DNA of 64,000 nt from the NCBI GenBank assembly GCA_018826895.1, contig JAHJYA010000094.1, positions 1-64,000 on the forward strand. The letters run 5' to 3'. Below the pieces are notes generated by a model. The model saw nothing but the letters and a program-made list of their open reading frames with translations. It was not told where the DNA came from and ran no database searches. The stretch is from Gammaproteobacteria bacterium (GTDB lineage Bacteria > Pseudomonadota > Gammaproteobacteria > Pseudomonadales > Pseudomonadaceae). This document shows, one piece after another, positions 1 to 9,049 of this stretch. The first letter of the stretch is position 1; the number at the start of each line of letters is the position of its first letter. The translations under genes were made by a program, and so were the position numbers.

Positions 1-77
1 ATCTCGCCATGCGTTGTTGGAGGACTTGGCAAGGGAACACCATTCCCTGCGTCCTCCGCCTAGCCTGGCGAGATTTT
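1..77. other. Nested inverted repeat (possible structured RNA or terminator)
   Basis: Three nested complementary pairs are visible: ATCTCGCCA (1-9) with TGGCGAGAT (66-74), GGAGGA (19-24) with TCCTCC (52-57), and AGGGAA (32-37) with TTCCCT (43-48), closing on a 5-nt loop. A short T run follows (74-77). It sits just beyond the 3' end of the LysR gene, so it could terminate that gene or an upstream gene outside the window, or be part of a larger RNA element cut by the window edge. I do not recognise the family. Confidence 0.4.
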
Positions 78-115
78 GCGCAGCAACGCGGCTCGCGACG
101 AAGCATCAACAGACC

Positions 116-1027
116 CTAGTGGGTCGCTTTTTTTTCGTCTGCCGGTTGGGGTAGCAGGGTATCGATCAAGGCGCGTACGCTGCCGGGCAGGGCATCCAAC
201 TCGCGTACCAGCATGCTGCGCTCGCGTACCGCCCAGGCTTCATCCAGTTGCAGGGTCACCAGTTGCATGGTGCGGCTGTGCCGCCGCGCTGCGGACTCGG
301 GGATGATGCCAATGCCGACTCCAGCTTCGATCATTCGGCAGATCGCCTCGAAGCTCGATACCTGGATACGCAGCGCCAGGTTGCCGCCGAGCTTTTCCAC
401 CTGCTCGCGCAGGAAGCTCAGTAGCGTGCTGCCTTCGTGCAGGCCGATATGCGGATAGGCGAGGGTGTCGCTGAAACTCACCAAGTGCCGTTGCGCCAGT
501 GGGTGGCCCAGGGGCACGGCCAGCACCAGGCGGTCGGTGCTGAAGTGCAGCACTTGCAGGCCAGGCGCCTGTACCGGGCCGGCGATGATGCCCAGGTCGG
601 CGGCGCCATCGAGCACGCCACGCACGATGTCGCGGCTGAGGCGCTCTTGCAGATCAACGGTGACGCCGGGGCGCTTGGCAAGGAAGCCGGCCAGCACCTC
701 GGGGAGAAACTCGGTCACCGCCGTGGTGTTGGCGAAGATGCGGATATGCCCGGCAGCATCGGTGCCGTATTCGGTGAACTCGCTTTTCAGGTAATCCACC
801 TGGCGCATGATCAGCCGAGCATGCTGCAGCAGGCGTTGCCCAGCAGGGGTCAGCTCGACGCCACGGCTGTCGCGATACAGCAGCCGGCTGCCGAGCTGGC
901 TTTCCAGCGCCTTGATCCGCGCACTGGCGGCGGCCGGCGAGAGAAACGCCTTGCGCGCACCCTGGGTCAGGCTGGGCGACTCGGCGATATGGATAAACAG
1001 GCGCAGGTCGGGGAGATCGAAGTGCAT
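116..1027 (-). CDS. LysR-family regulator of the itaconate operon
   Basis: The 303-residue product starts MHFDLPDLRLF, a typical LysR N-terminus, with a winged HTH over about residues 1-60 (SLTQGARKAFLSPAAASARI) followed by a periplasmic-binding-protein-like effector domain. An upstream ATG at 1087 would add 20 residues that do not fit the family. It is transcribed divergently from the itaconyl-CoA hydratase gene, 209 bp apart, as the P. aeruginosa LysR gene PA0877 is from PA0878. The inferred role is therefore effector-responsive activation of the itaconate operon. It is clearly paralogous to the LysR protein at 10422-11342; both contain RIQV.SFEAICRMI near the C-terminus. Confidence 0.85.
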   Translation of the reverse strand: MHFDLPDLRLFIHIAESPSLTQGARKAFLSPAAASARIKALESQLGSRLLYRDSRGVELTPAGQRLLQHARLIMRQVDYLKSEFTEYGTDAAGHIRIFANTTAVTEFLPEVLAGFLAKRPGVTVDLQERLSRDIVRGVLDGAADLGIIAGPVQAPGLQVLHFSTDRLVLAVPLGHPLAQRHLVSFSDTLAYPHIGLHEGSTLLSFLREQVEKLGGNLALRIQVSSFEAICRMIEAGVGIGIIPESAARRHSRTMQLVTLQLDEAWAVRERSMLVRELDALPGSVRALIDTLLPQPADEKKATH

Positions 1028-1090
1028 GGTGGTCTCGGTGGCGGCGTAGAAACCTTGGAGGGCCGGCCGGCGATCCGCTTTAGCCACGAC

Positions 1091-1115
1091 AGCTCGCGGC
1101 TAAAGCCCCTCCTAC
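1091..1115. repeat. REP-like repeat
   Basis: One copy of the Pseudomonas REP-type core CGCGGCTAAAGCCCCTCC lies between the LysR gene and the hydratase gene. The same core recurs at 7901, 8009, 29402 and 46276. It lies in the divergent promoter region but about 120 bp from the hydratase start, so it probably does not overlap that promoter. Confidence 0.7.
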
Positions 1116-1236
1116 GGTGGAGTCATTGTGCGGTGTTCAGCATAGACGAACGCTGGCTTAGATAAACACAGATTCTCTGAACGCAAGTGGCGTCGCATGC
1201 TCCCGCTCACACAAGAACCGAGCTGGAACCTGCCCC

Positions 1237-2064
1237 ATGAGTGATTCTGCTTTTTCCGCCTGGATCGGTCGTAGTGAAGAGGCCCACGACCTGCTCAGCC
1301 GCAACCTGGTAACGCGCATTGCTGCCACCCTCGGCGAGGCCACGCCGGCCCAGGGTGAGGCGCTGCCACCGCTGTGGCACTGGGCGTTTTTTCAGGAGCC
1401 CATCGCCGAGAGTGGTCTGGGCGAGGATGGCCACCCGGCGCGCGGGGGCTTTCTGCCGCCGGCCGATAACCGCAACCGCATGTGGGCCGGCGGGCGTATC
1501 GAATTTATCCAGCCTTTGCGCGTGGGCGGCGAAGCCAGACGGGTGTCGACCATCACCCATATCGAGGAAAAGCACGGCCGTACCGGGGCGCTGCTGTTCG
1601 TCACCGTACAGCACGACTACCTGCAGGACGGCCAACTGGCGATCCGCGAGGAGCAGGACATCGTCTACCGCGAGCCCAGCCCACCCAAGGCCAGCAGCGG
1701 CGAACCGCTGATTGCCGGCGATTGGCGCGAGGCCGTGACGCCATCCAGCACCCTGCTGTTCCGTTACAGCGCGGTGACCTTCAACGGCCACCGCATCCAT
1801 TACGACTGGCCCTACGTCACTGACACCGAAGGCTATGCCGGTCTGGTGGTGCATGGTCCGCTGATCGCCACGCTCAACCTGCGCGCCTTCTGCCGCGCCA
1901 ACCCGCACGCACGCCTGCGCCGCTTTGCCTACCGTGGCCTGCGGCCACTGGTTTCGCCGCAGCCGTTCGAGGTCGGCGGACGCATCAGCGCTGCCGGCCA
2001 GGCCGAGCTGTGGGCGGGTGACCAGGCCGGTCTGGCGCAGCGCGCCGAGGTGCAATTCGATTGA
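1237..2064 (+). CDS. ich: Itaconyl-CoA hydratase (MaoC/hotdog family)
   Basis: The 275-residue protein has the two-part architecture of FAS1-like/MaoC dehydratases of the mesaconyl-C4-CoA hydratase type. The N-terminal half carries GGFLPPADNRNRMWAGG. The C-terminal hotdog carries FNGHRIHYDW and EGYAGLVVHGPL, which hold the catalytic Asp/His-type residues of the family. It is the first gene of the operon and corresponds in position to P. aeruginosa PA0878, which hydrates itaconyl-CoA to citramalyl-CoA. The downstream acyl-CoA dehydrogenase follows after 52 bp. Family assignment is firm; substrate is inferred from the operon. Confidence 0.85.
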   Translation: MSDSAFSAWIGRSEEAHDLLSRNLVTRIAATLGEATPAQGEALPPLWHWAFFQEPIAESGLGEDGHPARGGFLPPADNRNRMWAGGRIEFIQPLRVGGEARRVSTITHIEEKHGRTGALLFVTVQHDYLQDGQLAIREEQDIVYREPSPPKASSGEPLIAGDWREAVTPSSTLLFRYSAVTFNGHRIHYDWPYVTDTEGYAGLVVHGPLIATLNLRAFCRANPHARLRRFAYRGLRPLVSPQPFEVGGRISAAGQAELWAGDQAGLAQRAEVQFD

Positions 2065-2116
2065 TTCCGCGTGCCCCGGATGCTTGGGGACGCCCTGCCA
2101 GATGTGAGGAAGACCG

Positions 2117-3277
2117 ATGGATTATAACAACGACGAACTGAATGCCATCCGCGAGGGCGTGCGTGCTCTGTGCGCCGAGTTTCCGGCCGAGTACTGGCGC
2201 AAGATCGATGAGCAGAAGGGCTTCCCGGAAGCCTTCGTGGCCGCAATGACCGAAGCTGGCTGGCTGTCGGCAATGATCCCGGAAGAATACGGCGGTTCCG
2301 GCCTGGGCCTGGCCGAGGCCTCGGTGATTCTCGAGGAAGTGAACCGTTGCGGCGGCAACTCCGGCACCATCCACGGGCAGATGTACAACATGTTCATCCT
2401 GCTGCGTAACGGCAGCGATGAACAGAAAAGTTATTACCTGCCGAAACTGGCCAGCGGCGAGCTGCGCCTGCAGTCCATGGGCGTGACCGAGCCCACCACC
2501 GGCACCGACACCACCAAGATCAAGACCACCGCCGTGCGCCAAGGCGACACGTACGTGATCAACGGGCAGAAAGTGTGGATCTCGCGCGTCCAGCATTCCG
2601 ATCTGATGATCCTGCTGGCGCGCACCACGCCGCTCGCCGAGGTGAAGAAGAAGTCCGAGGGCATGTCGATCTTCCTGGTCGATCTGCGTGAGGCCATCGG
2701 CAACGGCCTGACCGTGCAGCCGATCGCCAACATGGTCAACCACGAGACCAACGAGCTGTTCTTTGACAACCTGGAAATCCCCGCGAGCAGCCTGATCGGC
2801 GAGGAGGGCAAGGGCTTTCGCTATATCCTCGATGGCCTGAATGCCGAGCGCACGCTGATTGCTGCCGAGTGCATCGGTGATGGTCGCTGGTTTATCGAAA
2901 AAGCCAGTGCCTATGCTCGTGACCGCGTGGTGTTCGGCCGGCCGATCGGACAGAACCAGGGCGTGCAATTCCCCATCGCCAAGGCGCATATCGAGGTTGA
3001 GGCCGCCGATCTGATGCGCTGGCGTGCCTGCGAGCAGTACGACCGCGGCGAGAACGCCGGGGCCAGCGCCAACATGGCCAAGTACCTGGCGGCAGAAGCC
3101 TCCTGGGCCGCAGCCAACGCTTGCCTGCAGACCCACGGCGGTTTCGGCTTCGCCAATGAATACGACGTCGAGCGCAAGTTTCGCGAGACCCGCCTGTACC
3201 AGGTCGCGCCCATCTCTACCAACCTGATCATGTCCTACGTGGCCGAGCATCTGCTCGAGCTGCCGCGCAGCTTTTAA
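2117..3277 (+). CDS. Acyl-CoA dehydrogenase
   Basis: This is a full-length (386-residue) flavin acyl-CoA dehydrogenase. The FAD/substrate signature region QSMGVTEPTTGTDTTKIKT, the VWISRVQHSD segment and the C-terminal QTHGGFGFANEYDVERKFRETR are all present. A GAGGA ribosome-binding site precedes the ATG. It holds the position of PA0879 in the P. aeruginosa itaconate cluster. The three-step itaconate route does not need this enzyme. It may oxidise a saturated relative such as methylsuccinyl-CoA into the pathway, but that is inference. Confidence 0.85.
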   Translation: MDYNNDELNAIREGVRALCAEFPAEYWRKIDEQKGFPEAFVAAMTEAGWLSAMIPEEYGGSGLGLAEASVILEEVNRCGGNSGTIHGQMYNMFILLRNGSDEQKSYYLPKLASGELRLQSMGVTEPTTGTDTTKIKTTAVRQGDTYVINGQKVWISRVQHSDLMILLARTTPLAEVKKKSEGMSIFLVDLREAIGNGLTVQPIANMVNHETNELFFDNLEIPASSLIGEEGKGFRYILDGLNAERTLIAAECIGDGRWFIEKASAYARDRVVFGRPIGQNQGVQFPIAKAHIEVEAADLMRWRACEQYDRGENAGASANMAKYLAAEASWAAANACLQTHGGFGFANEYDVERKFRETRLYQVAPISTNLIMSYVAEHLLELPRSF

Positions 3278-3287
3278 GGAGCACGTC

Positions 3288-4640
3288 ATGAGCCATACCC
3301 AGGCCCTGGCGGGCTTTCTCGCAGACCTTGAGTACGAGCAGATTCCAGCGCAGGTTCTGGATCGCACCGAAGACCTTTTCCTCGACTGGCTCGGCTCGGC
3401 GCTGGCCAGTGAAGGCGCACGACCGATTCCGCTGTTCGAAGCCTATGCGCAGAAGATGGGCCCGAGCGATGGCCCTGCGCGCATTCTGGTCAATGGCCGG
3501 GGTACATCGGCGTACTTTGCGGCGCTGGTCAACGGCGCCTCCTCGCATCTGGTGGAGCAGGACGATCTGCACAACAGTTCGGTGTTGCACCCGGCCACCG
3601 TGGTATTCCCGGCGGCCCTGGCGGCGGCGCAGGACCTTGGCAAGTCCGGTCGCGAGCTGCTGCTGGCCTCGGTGGCCGGCTACGAAGCGGGCATTCGCAT
3701 CGGCGAATTCCTCGGCCGTTCGCACTACCGCATCTTCCACACCACGGCCACGGTCGGCACGCTCGCGGCAGCGGTGGCGGTGGGCAAGCTGCTGAACTTC
3801 AACCAGCAGCAGTTCGTCCACCTGCTCGGCAATGCCGGTACCCAGGCCGCCGGGTTGTGGGAGTTCCTCCGTGATGCCGCCGATTCCAAGCAACTGCACA
3901 CTGCCAAGGCCGCAGCCGATGGCCTGCTGGCGGCGTATTTCACCGAGCAGGGCCTGACTGGCGCGCAGAATATCCTTGAGGGTGAGCAGGGCATGGCCGC
4001 TGGCATGTCCAGCGATGCCAGCCCGAGCAAGCTGTCGGATCGCCTCGGCAGTCGCTGGGCGCTGGCGGAAACCTCGTTCAAGTTTCACGCCTCCTGCCGT
4101 CATACCCATCCGGCCGCTGATGCGCTGCTGGATCTGATGCAGCGCGAAGGTCTGCGCCATGGCGAGATCATGCAGGTGATCACTCACGTGCATCAGGGGG
4201 CTATCGATGTGCTCGGCCGTGTTGTGGTGCCGCAGACCGTGCACCAGGCCAAGTTCTCCATGGGCACGGTGCTCGGCCTGATCGCCGTGCATGGCAAGGC
4301 ACAGCTCACTGAGTTCGAGAACTTGTCGCTCAGCGATGCTGACGTTGCTGCATTCAGAGACAAGGTCAGCATGTGCCTCGACCCTGAGGTAGACGGCGCC
4401 TACCCCGCGCGCTGGCTGGGCCGGGTCGAGGTGATCACCACGGATGGCCGCACACTGCGCGGTGCCATCGACGAGCCCAAAGGCGACCCCGGTAACACCC
4501 TCAGCCGCAGCGAGCTGGAGGACAAGTTTCGTCGTCTGCTGGACTTTGCTGGCAAGCGCAGTAGTGATGAGGCTGGCGTGCTGATTGAGAGGGTTTGGCG
4601 CCTGCGCGAGACCGATGACCTGAGCAATCTAATTCTGTAG
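3288..4640 (+). CDS. MmgE/PrpD family protein
   Basis: The 450-residue product belongs to the 2-methylcitrate dehydratase/cis-aconitate decarboxylase superfamily. It has LFLDWLGSALA near the N-terminus, LVEQDDLHNSSVLHPATVVFPAALA and FKFHASCRHTHPAADALL. A strong AAGGAG site precedes the start, 10 bp after the acyl-CoA dehydrogenase. It matches PA0881 in position. The family includes the itaconate-forming cis-aconitate decarboxylase, so a role in making or isomerising a C5/C6 unsaturated acid is plausible but unproven. Its TAG stop codon lies inside a REP-like repeat (4636-4659), so the last residues are repeat-derived. Confidence 0.82.
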   Translation: MSHTQALAGFLADLEYEQIPAQVLDRTEDLFLDWLGSALASEGARPIPLFEAYAQKMGPSDGPARILVNGRGTSAYFAALVNGASSHLVEQDDLHNSSVLHPATVVFPAALAAAQDLGKSGRELLLASVAGYEAGIRIGEFLGRSHYRIFHTTATVGTLAAAVAVGKLLNFNQQQFVHLLGNAGTQAAGLWEFLRDAADSKQLHTAKAAADGLLAAYFTEQGLTGAQNILEGEQGMAAGMSSDASPSKLSDRLGSRWALAETSFKFHASCRHTHPAADALLDLMQREGLRHGEIMQVITHVHQGAIDVLGRVVVPQTVHQAKFSMGTVLGLIAVHGKAQLTEFENLSLSDADVAAFRDKVSMCLDPEVDGAYPARWLGRVEVITTDGRTLRGAIDEPKGDPGNTLSRSELEDKFRRLLDFAGKRSSDEAGVLIERVWRLRETDDLSNLIL

Positions 4641-4727
4641 GAGCGGATTTATCCGCGAAAACGTTAAACCAACCCGCACACGTGCAGCGCCTGGCACATC
4701 GCATTCGCGGATGAATCCGCTCCTACA
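4636..4727. repeat. Inverted REP-like pair
   Basis: Two 24-bp copies at 4636-4659 and 4704-4727 are inverted and differ at one position; each contains GGAGCGGAT and ATCCGCGAA. They can form a long hairpin between the MmgE/PrpD gene and the CoA-transferase gene. This may protect or separate the upstream mRNA segment. The left copy supplies the upstream gene's stop codon. Confidence 0.75.
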
Positions 4728-4752
4728 CGCTTGCGTACATGAGGTTTTTGAA

Positions 4753-5952
4753 ATGACTCACGTAACCCCCCGGCCACTGGATGGCATCACCGTGGTCAGC
4801 CTGGAACACGCCATTGCTGCGCCGTTCTGTACCCGTCAGCTCGCCGACCTGGGCGCGCGGGTGATCAAGGTGGAGCGCCCCGGAAGTGGTGACTTCGCCC
4901 GTGGTTACGACGAGCGGGTCAATGGTCTGGCCTCGCACTTCGTCTGGACCAACCGCTCCAAAGAAAGCCTGACCCTCGACCTCAAGCAGGACGAAGCCTC
5001 GCAGGTGCTCGACAGCCTGCTAGCCGATGCCGATGTGCTAGTGCAGAACCTCGCGCCCGGTGCTGCTGCGCGTATGGGGCTGTCGTTCGAGGCGCTACAC
5101 GAACGCTTTCCCAGGCTGATCGTCTGCGACATTTCTGGCTACGGCGAGGGTGGCCCTTACGAGCAGAAAAAGGCCTATGACCTGCTGATCCAGAGCGAGG
5201 GCGGCTTCCTCTCCGTCACCGGCGGTGCGGGCGAAGAAGAGCTGGCCAAGGCCGGCTGCTCCATCGCCGATATCGCCGCCGGCATGTACGCCTACACCGG
5301 TGTGCTCTCGGCGCTGATGCTGCGTGGTAAGACCGGGGTCGGCAGTCGCGTCGATGTATCGATGCTGGAGAGTCTGGTGGAGTGGATGGGCTACCCGCTG
5401 TACTACGCCTATGAAGGTGCCGCGCCGCCACCGCGTGCGGGTGCGGCGCACTCGACCATCTACCCCTACGGGCCATTCCCGGCCGGCGACGGCGGCACGG
5501 TGATGCTCGGCTTGCAGAACGAGCGTGAATGGGCGGCGTTCTGCGACAAGGTGCTGCAGCAGCCCGCGCTGGTTGGTGATGAGCGCTTTAGCGCCAACTC
5601 CAAACGCTCGACCAACCGCACTGAGCTGCGCGCCATCATCGTCGACGCCTTCTCGCGCATGAGCGCGACGCAGGTGATCGAGCGCCTGGAGCAGGCGCAG
5701 ATCGCCAGCGCCCAGGTCAACGATATGGCTGCTGTCTGGACGCATCCACAACTCAAGGCGCGGCAACGCTGGGTCGAGGTCGGTAGCCCGGCAGGCCCGC
5801 TGCCGGCATTGTTGCCACCAGGGCGCAACAGCGCCTTCGTGCCGCGTATGGATGCCGTGCCTGCTCTGGGCGAGCACACCGACGCGCTGCTCGGCGAGCT
5901 GGGTTATGCCGCTGGTGATATTCAGCGCCTGCATCATTTGGGGGTCGTGTGA
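4753..5952 (+). CDS. ict: Itaconate CoA-transferase, class III (CaiB/BaiF)
   Basis: The 399-residue protein is a class III CoA-transferase: LDGITVVSLEHAIAAPFCTRQLADLGARVIKVERP at the N-terminus, and SIADIAAGMYAYTG carrying the expected nucleophilic Asp at about residue 173. The ATG at 4753 is preferred over 4711 because a GAGG site lies 8-10 bp upstream and the family N-terminus begins just after it. It corresponds to PA0882, which moves CoA from succinyl-CoA to itaconate. Its stop overlaps the next start (TGATG), so the two are translationally coupled to the lyase. Confidence 0.85.
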   Translation: MTHVTPRPLDGITVVSLEHAIAAPFCTRQLADLGARVIKVERPGSGDFARGYDERVNGLASHFVWTNRSKESLTLDLKQDEASQVLDSLLADADVLVQNLAPGAAARMGLSFEALHERFPRLIVCDISGYGEGGPYEQKKAYDLLIQSEGGFLSVTGGAGEEELAKAGCSIADIAAGMYAYTGVLSALMLRGKTGVGSRVDVSMLESLVEWMGYPLYYAYEGAAPPPRAGAAHSTIYPYGPFPAGDGGTVMLGLQNEREWAAFCDKVLQQPALVGDERFSANSKRSTNRTELRAIIVDAFSRMSATQVIERLEQAQIASAQVNDMAAVWTHPQLKARQRWVEVGSPAGPLPALLPPGRNSAFVPRMDAVPALGEHTDALLGELGYAAGDIQRLHHLGVV

Positions 5953-6782
5953 TGAGCAACCATTGCATCATTCGCAGTGCCCTGTTCGTTCCGGCCAGTC
6001 GTCCGGAGCGCATTCCCAAGGCTCTGGCAGTGGGGGCTGATGCGGTTATCGTCGATCTGGAAGACGCCGTACAGGAAAGCCTGAAGGTCGAGGCACGGGC
6101 CAATCTCGATACCTTTCTGAGCGCTAACCCTGATGCGCGTCTGCTGGTGCGAATCAACGCCCCCGAGCATGCCGGGCATGGCGCTGATATCGAGCTGTGC
6201 GCACGTCATGCCGGTGTGGTTGGCGTGCTGCTGCCCAAGGTGGAGAGTGCTGCCCAGGTGGCACGGGTGGCGGCCTGCGGTAAGCCGGTGTGGCCGATCA
6301 TCGAGAGTGCGGCGGGCTTGCTGGCGTTGGCGGAAATCGCCCGCGGCGAAGGCGTCGAGCGACTGTCCTTTGGTGCCCTCGATCTGGGGTTGGACCTTGG
6401 CCTGAGCAGCGGCAGCGCGGCAGCTGAACGCATCCTCGACCAGGCCCGTTACGCCCTGCTGCTGCACTCGCGTACGGCGCATCTGGCGGCGCCACTGGAC
6501 AGTGTATTCCCGGCCATCGAAGACCACGACGGCCTTGCCCGCACCGCGCGCGACGCCCGCGACATGGGCTTCGACGGACTGCTGTGCATTCATCCAAGCC
6601 AGGTCGAGGTCGTCCATGGCGCATTGCGCCCTGCGGATGATGACCTGGCCTGGGCGCGGCGGGTGATGGCCGCCGCTAGCAGCGGTGAAGGGGTGTTCGT
6701 GGTCGACGGCCAGATGGTCGATGCCCCCGTACTCGGCCGCGCCCGCCGCTTGCTGCAACGCGCCGGAGAGCCGCCAGCCTGA
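5952..6782 (+). CDS. ccl: Citramalyl-CoA lyase (CitE/HpcH-HpaI family)
   Basis: The 276-residue product is a CitE-like C-C lyase. It has IIRSALFVPASRPERIPKAL, VIVDLEDAVQ with the Mg-binding acidic residues, LLVRINAPEH and LLPKVESAAQV. This fits cleavage of citramalyl-CoA to acetyl-CoA and pyruvate, the last step of itaconate degradation (PA0883 position). The ATG at 5952 shares a base with the upstream TGA. A GTG at 5949 is possible but would add only one residue. Length is typical for the family. Confidence 0.87.
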   Translation: MSNHCIIRSALFVPASRPERIPKALAVGADAVIVDLEDAVQESLKVEARANLDTFLSANPDARLLVRINAPEHAGHGADIELCARHAGVVGVLLPKVESAAQVARVAACGKPVWPIIESAAGLLALAEIARGEGVERLSFGALDLGLDLGLSSGSAAAERILDQARYALLLHSRTAHLAAPLDSVFPAIEDHDGLARTARDARDMGFDGLLCIHPSQVEVVHGALRPADDDLAWARRVMAAASSGEGVFVVDGQMVDAPVLGRARRLLQRAGEPPA

Positions 6783-6833
6783 AAACCGACCAGTTGCTGT
6801 GTGCGGCTGATCACTCCCACCCACGTACCTACC

Positions 6834-6844
6834 AACAAAAACAA
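6834..6844 (+). promoter_or_regulatory. CA-rich Hfq/Crc-like motif before dctP
   Basis: AACAAAAACAA lies 12 bp before the dctP start and just upstream of its TGAGG ribosome-binding site. It resembles the A-rich AAnAAnAA targets through which Hfq/Crc represses translation in Pseudomonas. A very similar tract precedes the second dctP gene at 11438-11449. The function is inferred. Confidence 0.45.
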
Positions 6845-6847
6845 TGA

Positions 6848-7852
<1,005 letters not shown>

Positions 7853-7868
7853 TGGTTTGGTTGTAATT

Positions 7869-7900
7869 AAAACGCCCGGTGCTTGCGCCGGGCGTTTTTT
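7869..7900 (+). terminator. Rho-independent terminator of the itaconate operon
   Basis: AACGCCCGG (7871-7879) pairs with CCGGGCGTT (7888-7896) around an 8-nt loop and is followed by a run of six T. It begins 16 bp after the dctP stop codon. Confidence 0.88.
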
Positions 7901-8033
7901 GTCGCGGCTAAAGCCCCTCCCACAGTATTGGAAGGGCGCCTTTTGGGTAGGCGATGGGGTATGGCTAAAGCCGCATGCCGTTCAGCCCTCCCTCAGGCCA
8001 GCGCTGTCCTGTGGGAGGGGCTTTAGCCGCGAC
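7901..8033. repeat. Inverted pair of REP repeats
   Basis: Two perfect 25-bp inverted copies lie at 7901-7925 and 8009-8033, with core CGGCTAAAGCCCCTCC. They fill the gap between the convergent dctP and HMG-CoA lyase-like genes, directly after the terminator. This is the classic paired arrangement of Pseudomonas REP elements. Confidence 0.8.
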
Positions 8034-8047
8034 TTGGCAGCCGAGCC

Positions 8048-8983
8048 TCAGAGCCCGGCCTCCTGCATCCACTTCGGCTTTGGATAACGGCGGTCTGACT
8101 TGCCCGCCTTGAGGATGGCCCCCGGCACATCATGGCCGATCAGGCCGGGCAGGGTTGCGGCCGCTTCGAGCAGGGCGTCGAGGTCGACGCAGGTGTCCAG
8201 GCCCATGCGCTGGAACATGTGCACCAGGTCCTCGGTGCAAATATTGCCGCTGGCACCCGGTGCGTAGGGGCAACCGCCGAGGCCACCGAGGGAGGCGTCG
8301 AAGCGGTCGATGCCGGCATTCAGCGCCGCCAAAGCGTTGGCCAGGCCCATGCCGCGGGTGTTGTGAAAATGCGCGGTGAACACCGCCTCGGGCCAGCGTT
8401 GCAGGGCCTCGCAGCAGATGCGCTCGACCTGTGCCGGGTCGGCCATACCCGTGGTGTCGCACAGGGTCACGCCCTGTACACCGATGTCGAGCAGGCGCTG
8501 GATCAGTTCATACACTCGCGCTTCGGGCACCGCGCCTTCGAAGGGGCAGCCGAAGGTGGTCGACAGCGAGGCGTTGATGAACACGCCGCTGCCACGGCTG
8601 ACCTCGATGATCTCGGCGAACTGCGCCAGCGACTGCTCCGGCGTCATGCGCAGGTTGGCCAGGCCGTGGCTGTCGCTGGCGGACATCACCAGGTTGATCT
8701 CGTCCACTTCGCACGACAGTGCGCGTTCGCAGCCCTTCACGTTGGGTACCAGCACCGTGTACTCGACGCCGGCCACGCGCTGGATGCCGCGCATCACTTC
8801 TTCCGCATCGCGCAGGTTGGGGATGGCCTTGGGCGAGGTGAAGGAGGTCACCTCGATCTTCGCCAAGCCGGTGCGGGACAGTTGGTCGATCAGGGTGATC
8901 TTGTCGGCGGTCGGCACGAAGGCCGCTTCGATCTGGAAGCCGTCACGGGTGGCGACGTCTTGGATATAGAGGCGTTTGCTCAT
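8048..8983 (-). CDS. HMG-CoA lyase-like enzyme (HMGL/DRE-TIM family)
   Basis: The 311-residue product has the DRE-TIM metallolyase layout of 3-hydroxy-3-methylglutaryl-CoA lyase. RDGFQ at residues 13-17 carries the first metal ligand, HFH at 205-207 the next two, Asn247 (GASGN) the fourth, and LGGCPYAPG places the catalytic-loop Cys at 238. The N-terminal motif is DVATRDGFQIEAAF, not the EVGPRDGLQNE of leucine-pathway LiuE, so it forms a divergent subgroup. It is read after a CoA-transferase on the same strand. HMG-CoA cleavage to acetyl-CoA and acetoacetate is the simplest guess; another branched hydroxyacyl-CoA is possible. Confidence 0.75.
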   Translation of the reverse strand: MSKRLYIQDVATRDGFQIEAAFVPTADKITLIDQLSRTGLAKIEVTSFTSPKAIPNLRDAEEVMRGIQRVAGVEYTVLVPNVKGCERALSCEVDEINLVMSASDSHGLANLRMTPEQSLAQFAEIIEVSRGSGVFINASLSTTFGCPFEGAVPEARVYELIQRLLDIGVQGVTLCDTTGMADPAQVERICCEALQRWPEAVFTAHFHNTRGMGLANALAALNAGIDRFDASLGGLGGCPYAPGASGNICTEDLVHMFQRMGLDTCVDLDALLEAAATLPGLIGHDVPGAILKAGKSDRRYPKPKWMQEAGL

Positions 8984-9007
8984 GGGGTGATCCTGATTGT
9001 TCGCGTC

Positions 9008-9043
9008 GTAGGGTGGATGGCGCTTTATCCATCCACCGCTACA
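9008..9043. repeat. Short palindromic intergenic repeat
   Basis: GTAGGGTGGATGG and CCATCCACCGCTAC form an inverted pair around an 8-nt loop between the CoA-transferase and lyase genes. It may act as an intra-operon hairpin. GTAGGGTG-type repeats also occur at 14690 and 61366. Confidence 0.6.
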
Positions 9044-9049
9044 GGTGTC

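Noticed and set aside
1985-3367. Open frame of 460 residues on the minus strand
   Set aside because: It is antisense to the acyl-CoA dehydrogenase gene and has no recognisable domains.
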